NCBI GenBank assembly: GCA_047495785.1
Contig: JBLDXI010000010.1
Location: forward strand, 682,001-746,000
DNA: 64,000 nt
Origin: Lepidodermella squamata
Taxonomy: Eukaryota > Gastrotricha
Direction: 5' to 3'
The notes beneath the pieces were generated by a model. The model made no database searches. It saw only the letters and a list, made by a program, of their open reading frames with translations, and was not told where the DNA came from. Both the position numbers and the translations under genes were made by a program. Shown here piece after piece: positions 1 through 9,898 of the stretch. Positions within the stretch are counted from its first letter, which is position 1, and each line of letters starts with the position of its first letter.

Positions 1-110
1 TAGGTAGATAAAGCTTGTATGGCTTGTATATGGTCATCCATTCTCTGATAAGGCCCGTATTTTTGATGAGTTTTAACATTAAAACTACATAGGTCGTGTT
101 AGTGAGGCAG

Positions 111-1550
111 ATGGAGTATGATGAGGATGTGGATGATGACAATTCTCACCTGGAGCAAGCACTTCAATCTCGACATTCAGGCCACGCCGACTGCCCGCTT
201 GCTGACGCGGCCTACTACACAGCCTTAGCCGAGTCCATATCTCAAAATCTGGACGGCGATCCAATTGCTAAAGCGCTTTATCGTGAAATTATTGGCATCC
301 ACCTGTCAGATGTTGTCCACGCTACAGAGAGCGGGCCGTTTTTGTGCAACTCCGCCGTAAAGATTATCGAAAAATTATCACAATCCAACTGTACTTCAGG
401 TATGATTTTCTTCAAAATATCATTTTAAGGAGGATTTTTTCAATTCCTATCCTTAGATGCTGATCTCCATATATTGTTGTGGTGTGCCATATTCAGTCAA
501 CAGGAGGCTGAAAAATTCTCGGCGTTAATTACATCAGTCCGAGGCATTTTGAAGCCATGCGTACTATCATCTAACCTGCTACCTCTAGCCGCTGAACTTC
601 TAAATGTGGAAGCCGTCGAGATCTTACTCCAGAATGGCGCTGATCCTAACGAAGGATCCCTCCTTAAAGCCCTTCACGCTGTTCCGTTTAGTGACCGCTT
701 CAACCAGAAGAACGTGCCACTGAAGCCTCGTCTAACAGAAACTATCCGGCTTCTGCTCGAATACGGTGTTAAACTGAGCGAGAACCGAGACAACAGGCAG
801 AATCCCCCGATTTTTTCAACGATTCGTCTGGCGGCTCATCGGCTTGGCGAGACTGCTGATGTTATCATGGAGGCGGCTGATTTGACGGATTTGAACTTCT
901 ACCCCGAAATCAGCAGTGCTAATCGTTACCAAGCTAGAAGCGTCCTAACATGCGCATTTGCCGCGTTTAAGCAACGATTTTTCGTAAATGCAATTCCACG
1001 GCAGTTTCTTCTGGCTTTTGAGCCAACAAGGTTGACTAGGAAAAGTTCTGTTGCTATCTTACGGCACGTGATTCTACCAGCTTTAAGAGCGGGGGCCAGT
1101 CTTCCATCTGACCCTTTAGACTTTAAGCAGGGAAGGATGCAAGATTGGTTCGATTACTACAGACTCCTTCTCCTTCTGCCGGATAGTGACCCGTCAACCC
1201 GTGAAATGAATGACGACTGGGTCATTTATTACTTCAACTTAGTCCTCGAGGCGAGGATGAGTTCTGCAATTAACATGGCCGCTTTTAGAATCTTCGTCGG
1301 CGCGACGTGTCAACGAATGCGAGATCGCGAGCTTCAGTTTGCGAACAGCGTGATTGCCGGCCGAGTTTTCCCTCGACCGCTTCAAAACCAGTGCCGGACC
1401 AAGATTCTACGCGACTGCCTGCCGTCTGGCGTGAAGCCACGTGCCGCCGCTATCAAATCGCTGCAGCTACCCGGTTGTTTGGCTGACTACTTGGCGTTCG
1501 CCGAGTTTGACTTGCCGCTGAGAAAACTCGATGACGAAGAGCAATCGTGA
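111..1550 (+). CDS. Ankyrin-repeat and SOCS-box (ASB-like) protein
   Basis: Two exons are inferred, 111-399 and 457-1550, joined over a 57-nt GT-AG intron with the frame kept; this gives about 460 residues from the ATG at 111. That ATG directly follows a possible acceptor (gaggcag), so a further 5' exon left of the window is possible. Ankyrin-type helices are seen near residues 135-165 (a VEILLQNGADPN core) and 190-206 (IRLLLEYGV). The C-terminus has the pattern of a SOCS box: CRTKILRDCL followed by IKSLQLPGCLADYL. Known of the family: ASB proteins bind Elongin B/C through the SOCS box and act as substrate adaptors of cullin-5 ubiquitin ligases, with the ankyrin stack choosing the substrate. 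The substrate cannot be read from sequence. It converges on the DRAM-like gene at 1708, with an AATAAA at 1686 in the 157-bp gap. Confidence 0.75.
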
Positions 1551-1685
1551 AGACGAGTCAATTTTAAATACCACCCGGTGTCACTCTCTTAATACATAGT
1601 TGTTGCGGTGCTCTTTGAACTATAGCATTTATTTATAGAAATTTCGGGTATATTCGTTCATTTATTTAGTTTTCCACGATTGAAA

Positions 1686-1691
1686 AATAAA
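1686..1691 (+). promoter_or_regulatory. Polyadenylation signal AATAAA of the ASB-like gene
   Basis: An AATAAA lies 136 bp after the stop codon of the ASB-like gene and 17 bp before the end of the convergent DRAM-like gene. Confidence 0.4.
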
Positions 1692-1707
1692 GAATTATTT
1701 CTGATGA

Positions 1708-2505
1708 TTATGAGTCATTTTGAAGAGGGATAGATTCGTTAGACTCTGCCTGACTATTTGACCGGGAACTGTCGAATTTCTCGAACTTCTGCCGATCCAA
1801 AGCGATTCGAGGCATGTAGAACTGGACTCGCCGAAATTCATAAGCGTTCAACGCGAAGTACACATCGACTAAAGCCATCATTGTCCATTCGCAGATTGCT
1901 GATACGATATGGTAGTGCCATCCACCGTCTTTACGCTGCCAGTGGTATTGGCTCCTTCCACGAAATGCATTGTTGGCAAGGTAGCCGAGCACGCTGGTTG
2001 AAATCAGAGCCGCAGTGTATGCCAGCAGGGTGATTAATCGGGATGATGAAATAAAATTCGGCGAAAAGGTCTTTGTCGAAAAAGATAATATAGTATCGAC
2101 TATCATGTAGATGAATGCGAAGGCCAGAGCTCCATATGCCCCCATAACGTGGACCAAGTTAGCATTGGTCGACTGGAAATTTGAGGTAACTGACAAGCTG
2201 AGAGCCAACATGGCTCCTAAGATGAGATTCGCGAAATTCAGCCGCTCGAGGTGGCTTGATAGCTTCGAGCTTAGAATGTATTGTTCAACAAGGAGGTATC
2301 GAAAATAAGTAACCACGCCGAGTAAAACAGCAGTTATGTTCATCAGCTGGGCGAAAATGCAGCTTTCAGGCGCGAACGTTCCAACGTCAGAGATGTAGGG
2401 GAAGAGGAAGCTGGTATGGCCCCACATTGTCGACATCAAATAGGTAACAATAACAGTCACCGGCAGCAGTAAAACTCCTGCCACGAGTATCAAAATCAGC
2501 AACAT
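1708..2505 (-). CDS. DRAM/TMEM150 (Frag1/DRAM/Sfk1) family membrane protein, copy 1
   Basis: Single-exon gene of 265 residues. About six hydrophobic helices are visible. The first extracellular loop carries the family signature FPYISDVGTFAPESCIFAQ. Later landmarks shared with the four neighbours are a central SNFQSTN (NFQETN in the others) and DGGWHYHIVSAICEW near residue 190. Known of the family: human DRAM1/DRAM2 are lysosomal proteins that modulate autophagy, and TMEM150 proteins act at the plasma membrane; which of these applies is not readable here. It is the most divergent member of the array, being E/T-poor in the central motif and having a different tail rich in Asn/Ser. It is followed convergently by the ASB-like gene and separated from copy 2 by 1.65 kb. 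Confidence 0.75.
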   Translation of the reverse strand: MLLILILVAGVLLLPVTVIVTYLMSTMWGHTSFLFPYISDVGTFAPESCIFAQLMNITAVLLGVVTYFRYLLVEQYILSSKLSSHLERLNFANLILGAMLALSLSVTSNFQSTNANLVHVMGAYGALAFAFIYMIVDTILSFSTKTFSPNFISSSRLITLLAYTAALISTSVLGYLANNAFRGRSQYHWQRKDGGWHYHIVSAICEWTMMALVDVYFALNAYEFRRVQFYMPRIALDRQKFEKFDSSRSNSQAESNESIPLQNDS

Positions 2506-4158
2506 ATCAAGATTTAAACTCTAAATTTGTGGTTGGCAAATGTGTAGTAATGCTGCGCCTTATAAACGACATGCCGTGAATAATAACTGCTATGTGTTTT
2601 CATGCCTCATGCTTTTCATCATAATGGTGGCAGCGATCTTATGCTCTTTTATTTGCATGAGCTGTTTTTTATCCTACCTCGCTGCGTATTGAGTATTGGC
2701 TAAATTTACAATGGGCGAAAATGTATGATTATTCGCTTTTGCAGGTGATTCAGCTCCTAGGTATGAGTAGTCAATTGTAGTTTAATTGAAAATTAACGAT
2801 GAACAAAAACTAGGTAGGGTGACTGTATAGAGGCAGATTTTGCATAGGTGATAATTTGTTCTCGGTAAATAATAGATCAAGAGATGTTATCTCGGGTTTG
2901 CTCTTTTTTATGCGTTCCGTGTGTTTGCAGAGAGAGCAATCATAAAAAAAGTGCGGTGAAATAGATCATGGTACTGCCGTTCCTTGCGAACATAAAACAC
3001 GATGAAGCGCTAGCACGCGGTGTTTATTTTTGAACCATTTGGTATATACGGGCTGTCCGAAAATTATTAGGGGATTACGCCATGGCTACTCTATGGCTAC
3101 TATATGGAAGTAATTCTACTCCTACATGCGCACTATCTGGAGCCACTTTTTCGGGTGTTAAGGAGGCATAACCCTGTGAAAATAGCATAAACTTTGGAAT
3201 AAAAATTCCATCTTTAAAAAGCTTATTGCAGCCATATAGAAACTCAATTTCCCAATGGCAAAGTTTTACCATGCGCATATAGGAATAATAATATAGTATA
3301 GTGCATTCTTATGTCGCAATAAAAAAAATCGATAATCATGTTTTTTTCATTGATCGGGATACATATAGTAATAGTATGACTGCGAGTAAGACAGAAGCAG
3401 CCAAACAGAGCACTACGTAGTGCGCATGCGGGAAATAAATAAATATTCTCAAGGGCGACCATATATTATTATCAAAAAATCTTTGCGTGATTTTTTTCTT
3501 GTGATAATTTGTAAGATGACAGAGTAGGAGTTTCGAGAGCTTCCAAGCAAGTCTTTATTTTACCAAATCCGTGAAGGATAAATAGAGTAGGCTTTCAGCT
3601 ATCATGGATCGAAGACTTGCAGCTTGCTCTGATGCCCTAACCAGTGAGAGCAAATCCGCTCTTTGGAGGATAAATTCAAAAGCTCCTCACATGTATAGCA
3701 TAAGATTATTCATGCTACATCAGGAGTAAATTGGGCGAGCCTAGCATTTTGGTGCGATAGAAAAAAATCATACATATCAGGGTAGTACAAATGAAAATGC
3801 ACCGGTGTGATATTGAAATCCTAATCGTGCACCGTGCCGTTAGATCATTCCATGAGTACTGTAAGCGTGAACATTTTCGCAAGAGAAAATGGCCCTCGCG
3901 AAATTTTGGAGTCGCGAAAATTATACACAAAGCCAAAACTTCTTCATTAGGTAAATCTTCAAGTTCCTCACAAAATTGACGAAGCCATTGCTTCTTTTTT
4001 CACCAACACCTCGGCCAAAAGCTCTCTTCCTCAGGTGAAGAAGGCTCAGTTGCAATTTCAGGCCAACTCCATAGCATGTTAATCACTATATAGGGTAAAT
4101 GGCGGGTAGAAATTAAAAACGCGGTGTTTATTTTTGAACGGTTTTGTACAATGTATAT
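2506..4158. other. 1.65-kb intergenic stretch inside the DRAM-like array
   Basis: No credible coding region is seen; the short open frames have no recognisable content or splice context. A 21-bp exact direct repeat occurs at 3015-3035 and 4119-4139, the second copy lying just beyond the stop codon of DRAM-like copy 2. The 1.08 kb between the repeats may be an insertion or a remnant of a duplicated gene 3' end. Confidence 0.5.
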
Positions 4159-5007
4159 TTATTGCATTGGAATCAATTGATTGTCCAAAGCTCGAAAGCG
4201 CACTTCATTGCCATTTATTGCGGTTTCGTTACTGCTTGATCTGAGTTGCCTAACCTCATAGCAGCAGAGGTCATCCTCGAATTTCATATCAGGCGCGAAA
4301 ACATGACTATCGCCGAATTCTTTGAAGTAAGAAACAAGATAGCCAATAACTAGGAATCCCATTATCCACTCGGAGAAAGTACTAGCAAGATGCATCTCCC
4401 AGCCTCCATCACTTGGCTGCCATTTCCTAGCATTCCGGCCGGTGAAATCAGCGTAAGCAACTCGAGCTGTTACAGTGGTTGTCAAGAAGGCGATTGTGAA
4501 ATTGATTGCGATGAAAAGCCGTGAAAGCACCAGCCAACGAGGTACGACCATTGGCGAGGATCTATAAGAGACGTAGACATCGCAAAACATGAAAATCACC
4601 GGTAGGAAAAAGGCGAGATATGCGCCAAGGTAATGCATTTTCGGCACATTTGTCTCCTGGAAATTGCCAACAATCGAAATACCGAATGCTGCGATGGATC
4701 CTGTAACCAAGCTAGCAACGCTGCATCTGCGAACGTGCTTAGTTAAATCGTAGATTTTTATAATTTCTTGAACTTGTAAGTAACGTAGATAGACAACGTA
4801 GAAGAACAATGCGGCTGCTAAGTTGAAAAATAGGCTGAAAATACAGCTTTCTGGTATCGTTGTTCCGGTATCTGAGATGAAAGGAAAAAATGCTGATACA
4901 TGGCCTATTGTCGTGGAGATGATGTAGGAAGTAAGAATGGCGATTGGAAACAAGATCGCCAACGCTGTCAGAAAATGGACCATAAGCATTTTTAGTGACT
5001 TAGACAA
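4159..5007 (-). CDS. DRAM/TMEM150 family membrane protein, copy 2
   Basis: Single-exon gene, 282 residues from the first ATG. By comparison with copies 3-5, which begin MLMLYFLVALAILFP or similar, the inner Met at residue 7 aligns with their start, so the true start could be 18 bp later. It has the loop-1 signature FPFISDTGTTIPESCIFSLF, a NFQETNVPKMHYLGAYLAF helix near residue 120, and DGGWEMHLASTFSEWIMGFL in the last third. The cytoplasmic tail is polar and ends IPMQ. It is very close to copy 3 in sequence, consistent with a recent tandem duplication. The promoter side faces copy 3's terminator at 167 bp. Confidence 0.8.
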   Translation of the reverse strand: MSKSLKMLMVHFLTALAILFPIAILTSYIISTTIGHVSAFFPFISDTGTTIPESCIFSLFFNLAAALFFYVVYLRYLQVQEIIKIYDLTKHVRRCSVASLVTGSIAAFGISIVGNFQETNVPKMHYLGAYLAFFLPVIFMFCDVYVSYRSSPMVVPRWLVLSRLFIAINFTIAFLTTTVTARVAYADFTGRNARKWQPSDGGWEMHLASTFSEWIMGFLVIGYLVSYFKEFGDSHVFAPDMKFEDDLCCYEVRQLRSSSNETAINGNEVRFRALDNQLIPMQ

Positions 5008-5173
5008 TAAAATGTTCCGCTATTAGGACTAGCTGTGAACTAGGATTTATCGTAATTATCGCGACTGGTTTCTTATCTCTACATACAGGGTGTGAAACAT
5101 GAAAACAAAGCGTGACAAAGCGACCTTTATTGGAATCTCAATGTATTCGTTTACAATGAACCATAAGGCTAGT

Positions 5174-6001
5174 TTAAGTTGAACGGTATTGTTCAGCCAG
5201 GGTTCTGTATCTCATTTGATTGTTGTTGTTCTCGTTGGCATTACTATTTGATCGCAACTGTTTTCCTTCATCGCAGCACAGGGTTTCCTCAATCTTGACA
5301 TCGGGCGTGAAAACATGGCTGTCACTGAATTCTCGATAGTAGGATACAACATAGCCAATGACTAGGAAGCCCATAATCCATTCGGAGAAAGTGCTAGTCA
5401 GATGAATGTCCCAACCGCCATCACTCGGTTGCCACAGACGAGGATTGGCTCCGTCAAATTCGTTGTAGGCCACTTGACCAGTTATGGTAGTTAAAAAGAA
5501 CGCAATCGTGAAATTTATCGCGATCAGCAGTCTACCGTAGGCCAACCATCTCGGTATAACGAGCGGTGAAGTTCGGAAAGAAATGAATACGTCGCAAAAC
5601 ATGAAAATTATCGGGAAGAAAAAGGCTAGGTAGGCGCCAAAGTAATGCATTTTTGGCACATTCGTCTCCTGGAAATTCCCGACAATTGATATGCCGAAAG
5701 ATGCGATTGACCCTGTGACGAAAGCAGCAATGCTACATCGGTCGACTGAACGTGTTAAATCGTAGGATTTGATCAGCTCCTGCACTTGAAGATATCGCAA
5801 ATAGATGATGTAGAAAAATAAAACAGCGGATAGGTTGAAGAAAAGGCTGAAAATACAGCTCTCTGGAACATAAGCGCCTGTATCAGATATGAATGGGAAT
5901 AATGCTGAAATGTGGCCACTTGTTGTTGCGATCGTATAGTCTGTGAGTATCGCCACTGGGAACAGAATCGCCAGGGCCACTAGGAAGTATAGCATCAACA
6001 T
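5174..6001 (-). CDS. DRAM/TMEM150 family membrane protein, copy 3
   Basis: Single-exon gene, 275 residues, start at the ATG giving MLMLYFLVALAILFPVAILTDY. It carries FPFISDTGAYVPESCIFSLF in loop 1, NFQETNVPKMHYFGAYLAFFFP centrally and DGGWDIHLTSTFSEWIMGFL near residue 205. It is the closest relative of copy 2, matching in helix sequence, loop lengths and a cysteine pair in the tail (LCCDEGKQLRS against LCCYEVRQLRS). The tail ends in an Asn-rich stretch. No introns and no frame damage are seen. Role as for the family (membrane protein linked in vertebrates to autophagy); tissue or compartment is unknown. Confidence 0.8.
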   Translation of the reverse strand: MLMLYFLVALAILFPVAILTDYTIATTSGHISALFPFISDTGAYVPESCIFSLFFNLSAVLFFYIIYLRYLQVQELIKSYDLTRSVDRCSIAAFVTGSIASFGISIVGNFQETNVPKMHYFGAYLAFFFPIIFMFCDVFISFRTSPLVIPRWLAYGRLLIAINFTIAFFLTTITGQVAYNEFDGANPRLWQPSDGGWDIHLTSTFSEWIMGFLVIGYVVSYYREFSDSHVFTPDVKIEETLCCDEGKQLRSNSNANENNNNQMRYRTLAEQYRST

Positions 6002-6178
6002 TTTCGTGAGCTAGTCTTGAAAGTTTCCTAATGTTATCTGAACCTCGAGCTCGCGGCTTTTTTCGCGTGGGTTTATCACCTTAACGACACTCCCTGTTAT
6101 CAAATATCAAGAGAAGGCTCGTTTTTTGTAGTTCAAAAATGCAAGATAAAAATCGATGATATCATAATTTATTTTGAT

Positions 6179-6994
6179 TCAAGCTTGTTCGATCTTTAAA
6201 GCTCTTCTATTGGCAGTATTAGCGGTAGTAGCTTCACTGCTTTCCGACAGAACCGGGGCGCTGTTTTTTGATACAAGGCCAGGTCCTAATTTGACCTTAG
6301 GTGCGAAAATGTGAGTCTGGGAGAACTCTCGGTAGAACGAAAGGATGTAAAATAGAACCATGATGCCTAAGGCCCATTCACAAGCTGCGCTTGAGACGTG
6401 CATCTCCCAACCTCCGTCAGCCGGGCGCCAGAACAGCTTAGTTTCCCCATCGAATTGAGCTCCGCCGATGTTTGCAAATGTGATCATCAAAACGAAGGTT
6501 AAAACATAGAATGGGATAAGAATTATTCTGAAAAACACCATCCATCTCGGTGTGATTACAGGTGAAGTTCGGCTAGCTATAACTGCGTCACTGATGAAGA
6601 AAATAATCGGTAGGCCGAACGCCATGAAGGCTCCTAGAAAATGGATTGCTAAAACGCTTGTTTCTTGAAAATTGGCGACAATTGAAATTCCTAGAGACGC
6701 CAGCCATCCAGTCCACAAGCAAATTTTATTAGCTCGCTCGAGGCCTTCGATATCGAACGTTTTAGAATAGGCGTGGACTTGAAGGTGGCGGAAGTAGATG
6801 ATTAGACTGAACAAGAATGCCGTCATGTTCAGCATCTGTCCGAAGACACAACTTTCCGGGACTATGGTGCCTGTGTCTGAGATGTATGGGAAATCTGCTG
6901 GTACGTGATGCGCTAGCGTTGCCATCAGGTATGATGTCAACAGGGTGAGCGGGAACAGCACCACCAGCGCGACCAGGTAATGAATTGCCAGCAT
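6179..6994 (-). CDS. DRAM/TMEM150 family membrane protein, copy 4
   Basis: Single-exon gene, 271 residues, beginning MLAIHYLVALVVLFPLTLLTSY. Loop 1 reads FPYISDTGTIVPESCVFGQM. The central motif is NFQETSVLAIHFLGAFMAFG, and the conserved DGGWEMHVSSAACEWALGIM block is present. The C-terminal tail (about 40 residues) is unrelated in sequence to those of copies 2 and 3 and is rich in Ala, Thr and Glu. The spacing from copy 3 is 177 bp and from copy 5 207 bp, which leaves little room for long promoters. Confidence 0.8.
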   Translation of the reverse strand: MLAIHYLVALVVLFPLTLLTSYLMATLAHHVPADFPYISDTGTIVPESCVFGQMLNMTAFLFSLIIYFRHLQVHAYSKTFDIEGLERANKICLWTGWLASLGISIVANFQETSVLAIHFLGAFMAFGLPIIFFISDAVIASRTSPVITPRWMVFFRIILIPFYVLTFVLMITFANIGGAQFDGETKLFWRPADGGWEMHVSSAACEWALGIMVLFYILSFYREFSQTHIFAPKVKLGPGLVSKNSAPVLSESSEATTANTANRRALKIEQA

Positions 6995-7201
6995 TGTAAT
7001 AGCCTAAATGTAATTAATCTCTACTTTTAATTTTCTTCTCTTGAAGAACGGAATAAAAAAACTGCCGCAGAAAGATAAGGATTTCCTTACCATGTAAAAC
7101 GATAAGGCCTTTTTTGCACCACCCCCAGGCCAATTACAAAATCCACCCACTGACCGCTGTACATTCATCGCCTAATTTTATTAGTTCATATCATGAGGTC
7201 A

Positions 7202-7993
7202 TCAAAGTTTGTATTCAAAATCGTTCTCATGTGTGACAGGATTTCTTCTAAATTTCGATGCGTCTAATACGACCTTGGGATGGAATTTGGCTGAAGGCTC
7301 GAATACATGTGAATGTAGGAACTCCTTGTAATAGGACAAGAGGTAGAATATGAGCAGAATTCCCATTGCCCATTCAAAGGTTGCGCTCGTAACATGAAAA
7401 CCCCAGCCGGCGTCTTTTTGAGTCCAATATTGAGGATTCGATCCGTCGTATTGGTTGCTCGCGATTGATGTCATAAGAAATGTCCCCAAGAAGGAAATAA
7501 TGTAACAAATTGTGATCAAAGTTCTCATCAAGGCAGCAGCTTTCGAGTTGAAGATGGAAACCAGCTTGAATGAAATCCCAAGGTCGCAAATCATGTATAT
7601 TATCGGGGATAAAAAGGCGAGTAATGCTCCGAGCATATGCATCAGGAAAACATTTGTCACCTGAAAATTAGCCACTATAGACATGCCGAAAGCCGAGATC
7701 CAACCGGATAGTAAACATGTCACGCTGAACGAATTCAATCTGCAAATTTCAGGGTGCTGTTTCGCATATTCTTGAACTTGAAGGTATCGAAAGTAGACTA
7801 TAAAGCCGAAGATAACCGCCGATAGATTCAAAAGCTGGCCAAAGATGCAGCTTTCAGGTACTATTGTTCCTGTTTCTGATATGAATGGGAATGCAGCTTC
7901 CGTATGCTCCAGAAAAACTGCGATCAAATAGGAAATGAGAACAGTGACTGGGAACAGCACTGTTATAGCTAATAGGTAGTAAATCATCAACAT
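7202..7993 (-). CDS. DRAM/TMEM150 family membrane protein, copy 5
   Basis: Single-exon gene, 263 residues, the first gene of the array in transcription order. It starts MLMIYYLLAITVLFPVTVLISY. Loop 1 is FPFISETGTIVPESCIFGQL; the central block NFQVTNVFLMHMLGALLAF and the DAGWGFHVTSATFEWAMGIL block (DGGW becoming DAGW) are recognisable. A tail motif HSHVFEPSAKFHPKV matches the SHVFAPDMKFE and THIFAPKVKLG tails of copies 2 and 4, so this part of the tail is under constraint. Upstream, 111 bp separate its ATG from the dipeptidase stop codon. Confidence 0.8.
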   Translation of the reverse strand: MLMIYYLLAITVLFPVTVLISYLIAVFLEHTEAAFPFISETGTIVPESCIFGQLLNLSAVIFGFIVYFRYLQVQEYAKQHPEICRLNSFSVTCLLSGWISAFGMSIVANFQVTNVFLMHMLGALLAFLSPIIYMICDLGISFKLVSIFNSKAAALMRTLITICYIISFLGTFLMTSIASNQYDGSNPQYWTQKDAGWGFHVTSATFEWAMGILLIFYLLSYYKEFLHSHVFEPSAKFHPKVVLDASKFRRNPVTHENDFEYKL

Positions 7994-8104
7994 TTTTGTT
8001 TTATTATATTATCTTAAAACTAGCCGTAATGGATCACAAATCTAGTATGTAGTTACAAGCCGGCTGATAAGCGCTTATCAGTCAGTCCGAGGGCGGATTT
8101 TGGC

Positions 8105-9588
8105 CTAGAATGCTGCAGTTTCTTCGAAAAGTGCGGCAAATGTTTTCGAGGCATTGATATAATTCCGCCGTGAAATCTTTTCCCGATTCGAATGTGGGCC
8201 GTCGTTACTTTGTCCAACTGGGAGCATAATGACAGATTTGCCAGTTAGGTTTTCGAAGGTTAGTGCCGCGGGCATGGTACCTCCTTCGCGCGTCATATCA
8301 GGCTCTACGCCCCAGACTCGTTTCGTAGCTTTTCTCGCGACTTGATAGCTCAGTCCATTTATATCTGCAAACCATGGCGGGACAGCAGTTAAAACTGTCA
8401 ATTCATGCTTGTTGGGCGTTTTTCGGTCTCTCAAGACATTTTCAACATGCTCACGAACTAAACGCTCGATTTCTTCAGGTTTCTGATTCGGAACTAGCCG
8501 CAGAGAGAATTTTCCAGTGACGCGATGGGGTATTACAGTTTTCACCCCGCCCTCTGAGAAATCACCTTCGATGCCATGGACGGATAATGCGGGAACTCTC
8601 CATCGTTGTTGGAGCAGTTTCTTCTTATCCAACTGGCACTGCTTTAGTAGCTCCTTCGCTCCGGTTTCTTGCTTCCAGTAATGCTGAGGATCGAATTGTA
8701 TCGAGTCGTACAACATGTCCTCTTCGCTGGTTAGAGGTGCAACTAGCTCATTCACGCCCTTGATCAGAATTTTGCCGTTTGAATCGACGAGGGAGTTGAA
8801 GATGGCTGATAGATCCCACATTGCCTCGTTAACTGCGCCGCCATACAACCCTGAATGAAGATCCCTGAAACGAAATGACGTATAAAACTCGGAAATCTAG
8901 AATTTGAATCATACCTTGTGGCGCAAGTTATGGTCAATGCGAAGTAAATCGCTCCTCGAAGACCGTATGTGAGGCATGGCTTTTCAGGGGTTAGCCAATA
9001 GTTGTCGCTAATGCAGACAAAACTTGCGTTCTTGAAGAATTCAGGGCGAGCTTTGATTGCGAGTTCCAAGGTCTCGGATCCTTCCATACAGTCAACGACA
9101 ATCCTCAAATTCACTGGAAGCTCAAGTCCGGCGCTTTTGTATGCAGCTATCGCGTTAATCCAAGCACAGACTGGACCTTTGTCATCTGTGGAGCCACGGC
9201 CGTATAGATTGCCGTCAATCTCAGTCAGCTTGAATGGCTCTGTTAGCCATTGATCGTTTTCCTTCTGGGCAGATTGAACATCCACGTGGCCGAAAACGCA
9301 AATAGTTTTCTTTGAAGTATCATCACCAAATGAGGCAAAAACAGCTGGTGGATAGTCGATTTCTGAACCGTCTGCCAGTTTTTGCTTGCCAGCTGCGTTG
9401 ACCAGTTCGACTTTGCCTCCCAGGTCCCCAAGTTGGCCGGCAACCCATTTGACAATATTCATGCATTCCTCTCGCAGATGGGGAGATCCGCCAACACTTT
9501 GGAAGGAAACAGCTTTCGCCAAACGGGCAATGAAAGCTTCTTGGTCGGCATCGATGCGATCGAAAATTTGACTCAGCCTTGAATCCAT
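8105..9588 (-). CDS. Cytosolic non-specific dipeptidase-like (M20), copy with altered catalytic Glu site
   Basis: Two exons, 9588-8915 and 8864-8105, give 477 residues; the 50-nt intron splits an Arg codon before DLHSG. M20 family peptidase of the CNDP2/carnosinase branch, a dimeric di-metal enzyme that cleaves dipeptides in the cytosol. Visible family blocks are FGHVDVQ (metal His), GSTDDKGP (metal Asp), ISDNYWL, DLHSGLYGGAVNEAMWDL, and DGPHSNREKISRRNYI near the end. The block that should carry the catalytic and metal-binding adjacent glutamates reads CMEGSETLE, where the second copy at 22.7 kb reads [11 protein letters not shown]. This is a two-residue loss that removes one of the paired Glu. 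The rest is intact, so it may be a non-catalytic or altered paralogue rather than a plain pseudogene. Length matches the family (about 475). Confidence 0.85.
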
Positions 9589-9898
9589 GTTTAAAATAGG
9601 AATGTCTTTGAGTTTGAGCGCCGATTTGGAGATTTTTATAGCTGGAGCTCGTCATGTTTGCCGGGGGAATATGTGATAAGTGAAGCCATGATAAAGAGGC
9701 CATAGGACGTACATAGGACTGCAAAAAGTCCTAGGCAACTTAACAGATAATTTTGCATTAAACACGCACGACAGATTTTTCTAGATTAGCCGCCAAGAAA
9801 CGAGGAAAGTGGAACTTTTTATTTATTACCACAAGTCAGAAGTTTGTAAATTTCGCGAAAAACAATTAATTAAATGCCAAGTTTATCTATCCATGTTC

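Noticed and set aside
3075-3462. Two short minus-strand open frames in the DRAM gap
   Set aside because: 67 and 72 residues, no similarity to neighbours, no splice sites; composition like random A/T-rich DNA.
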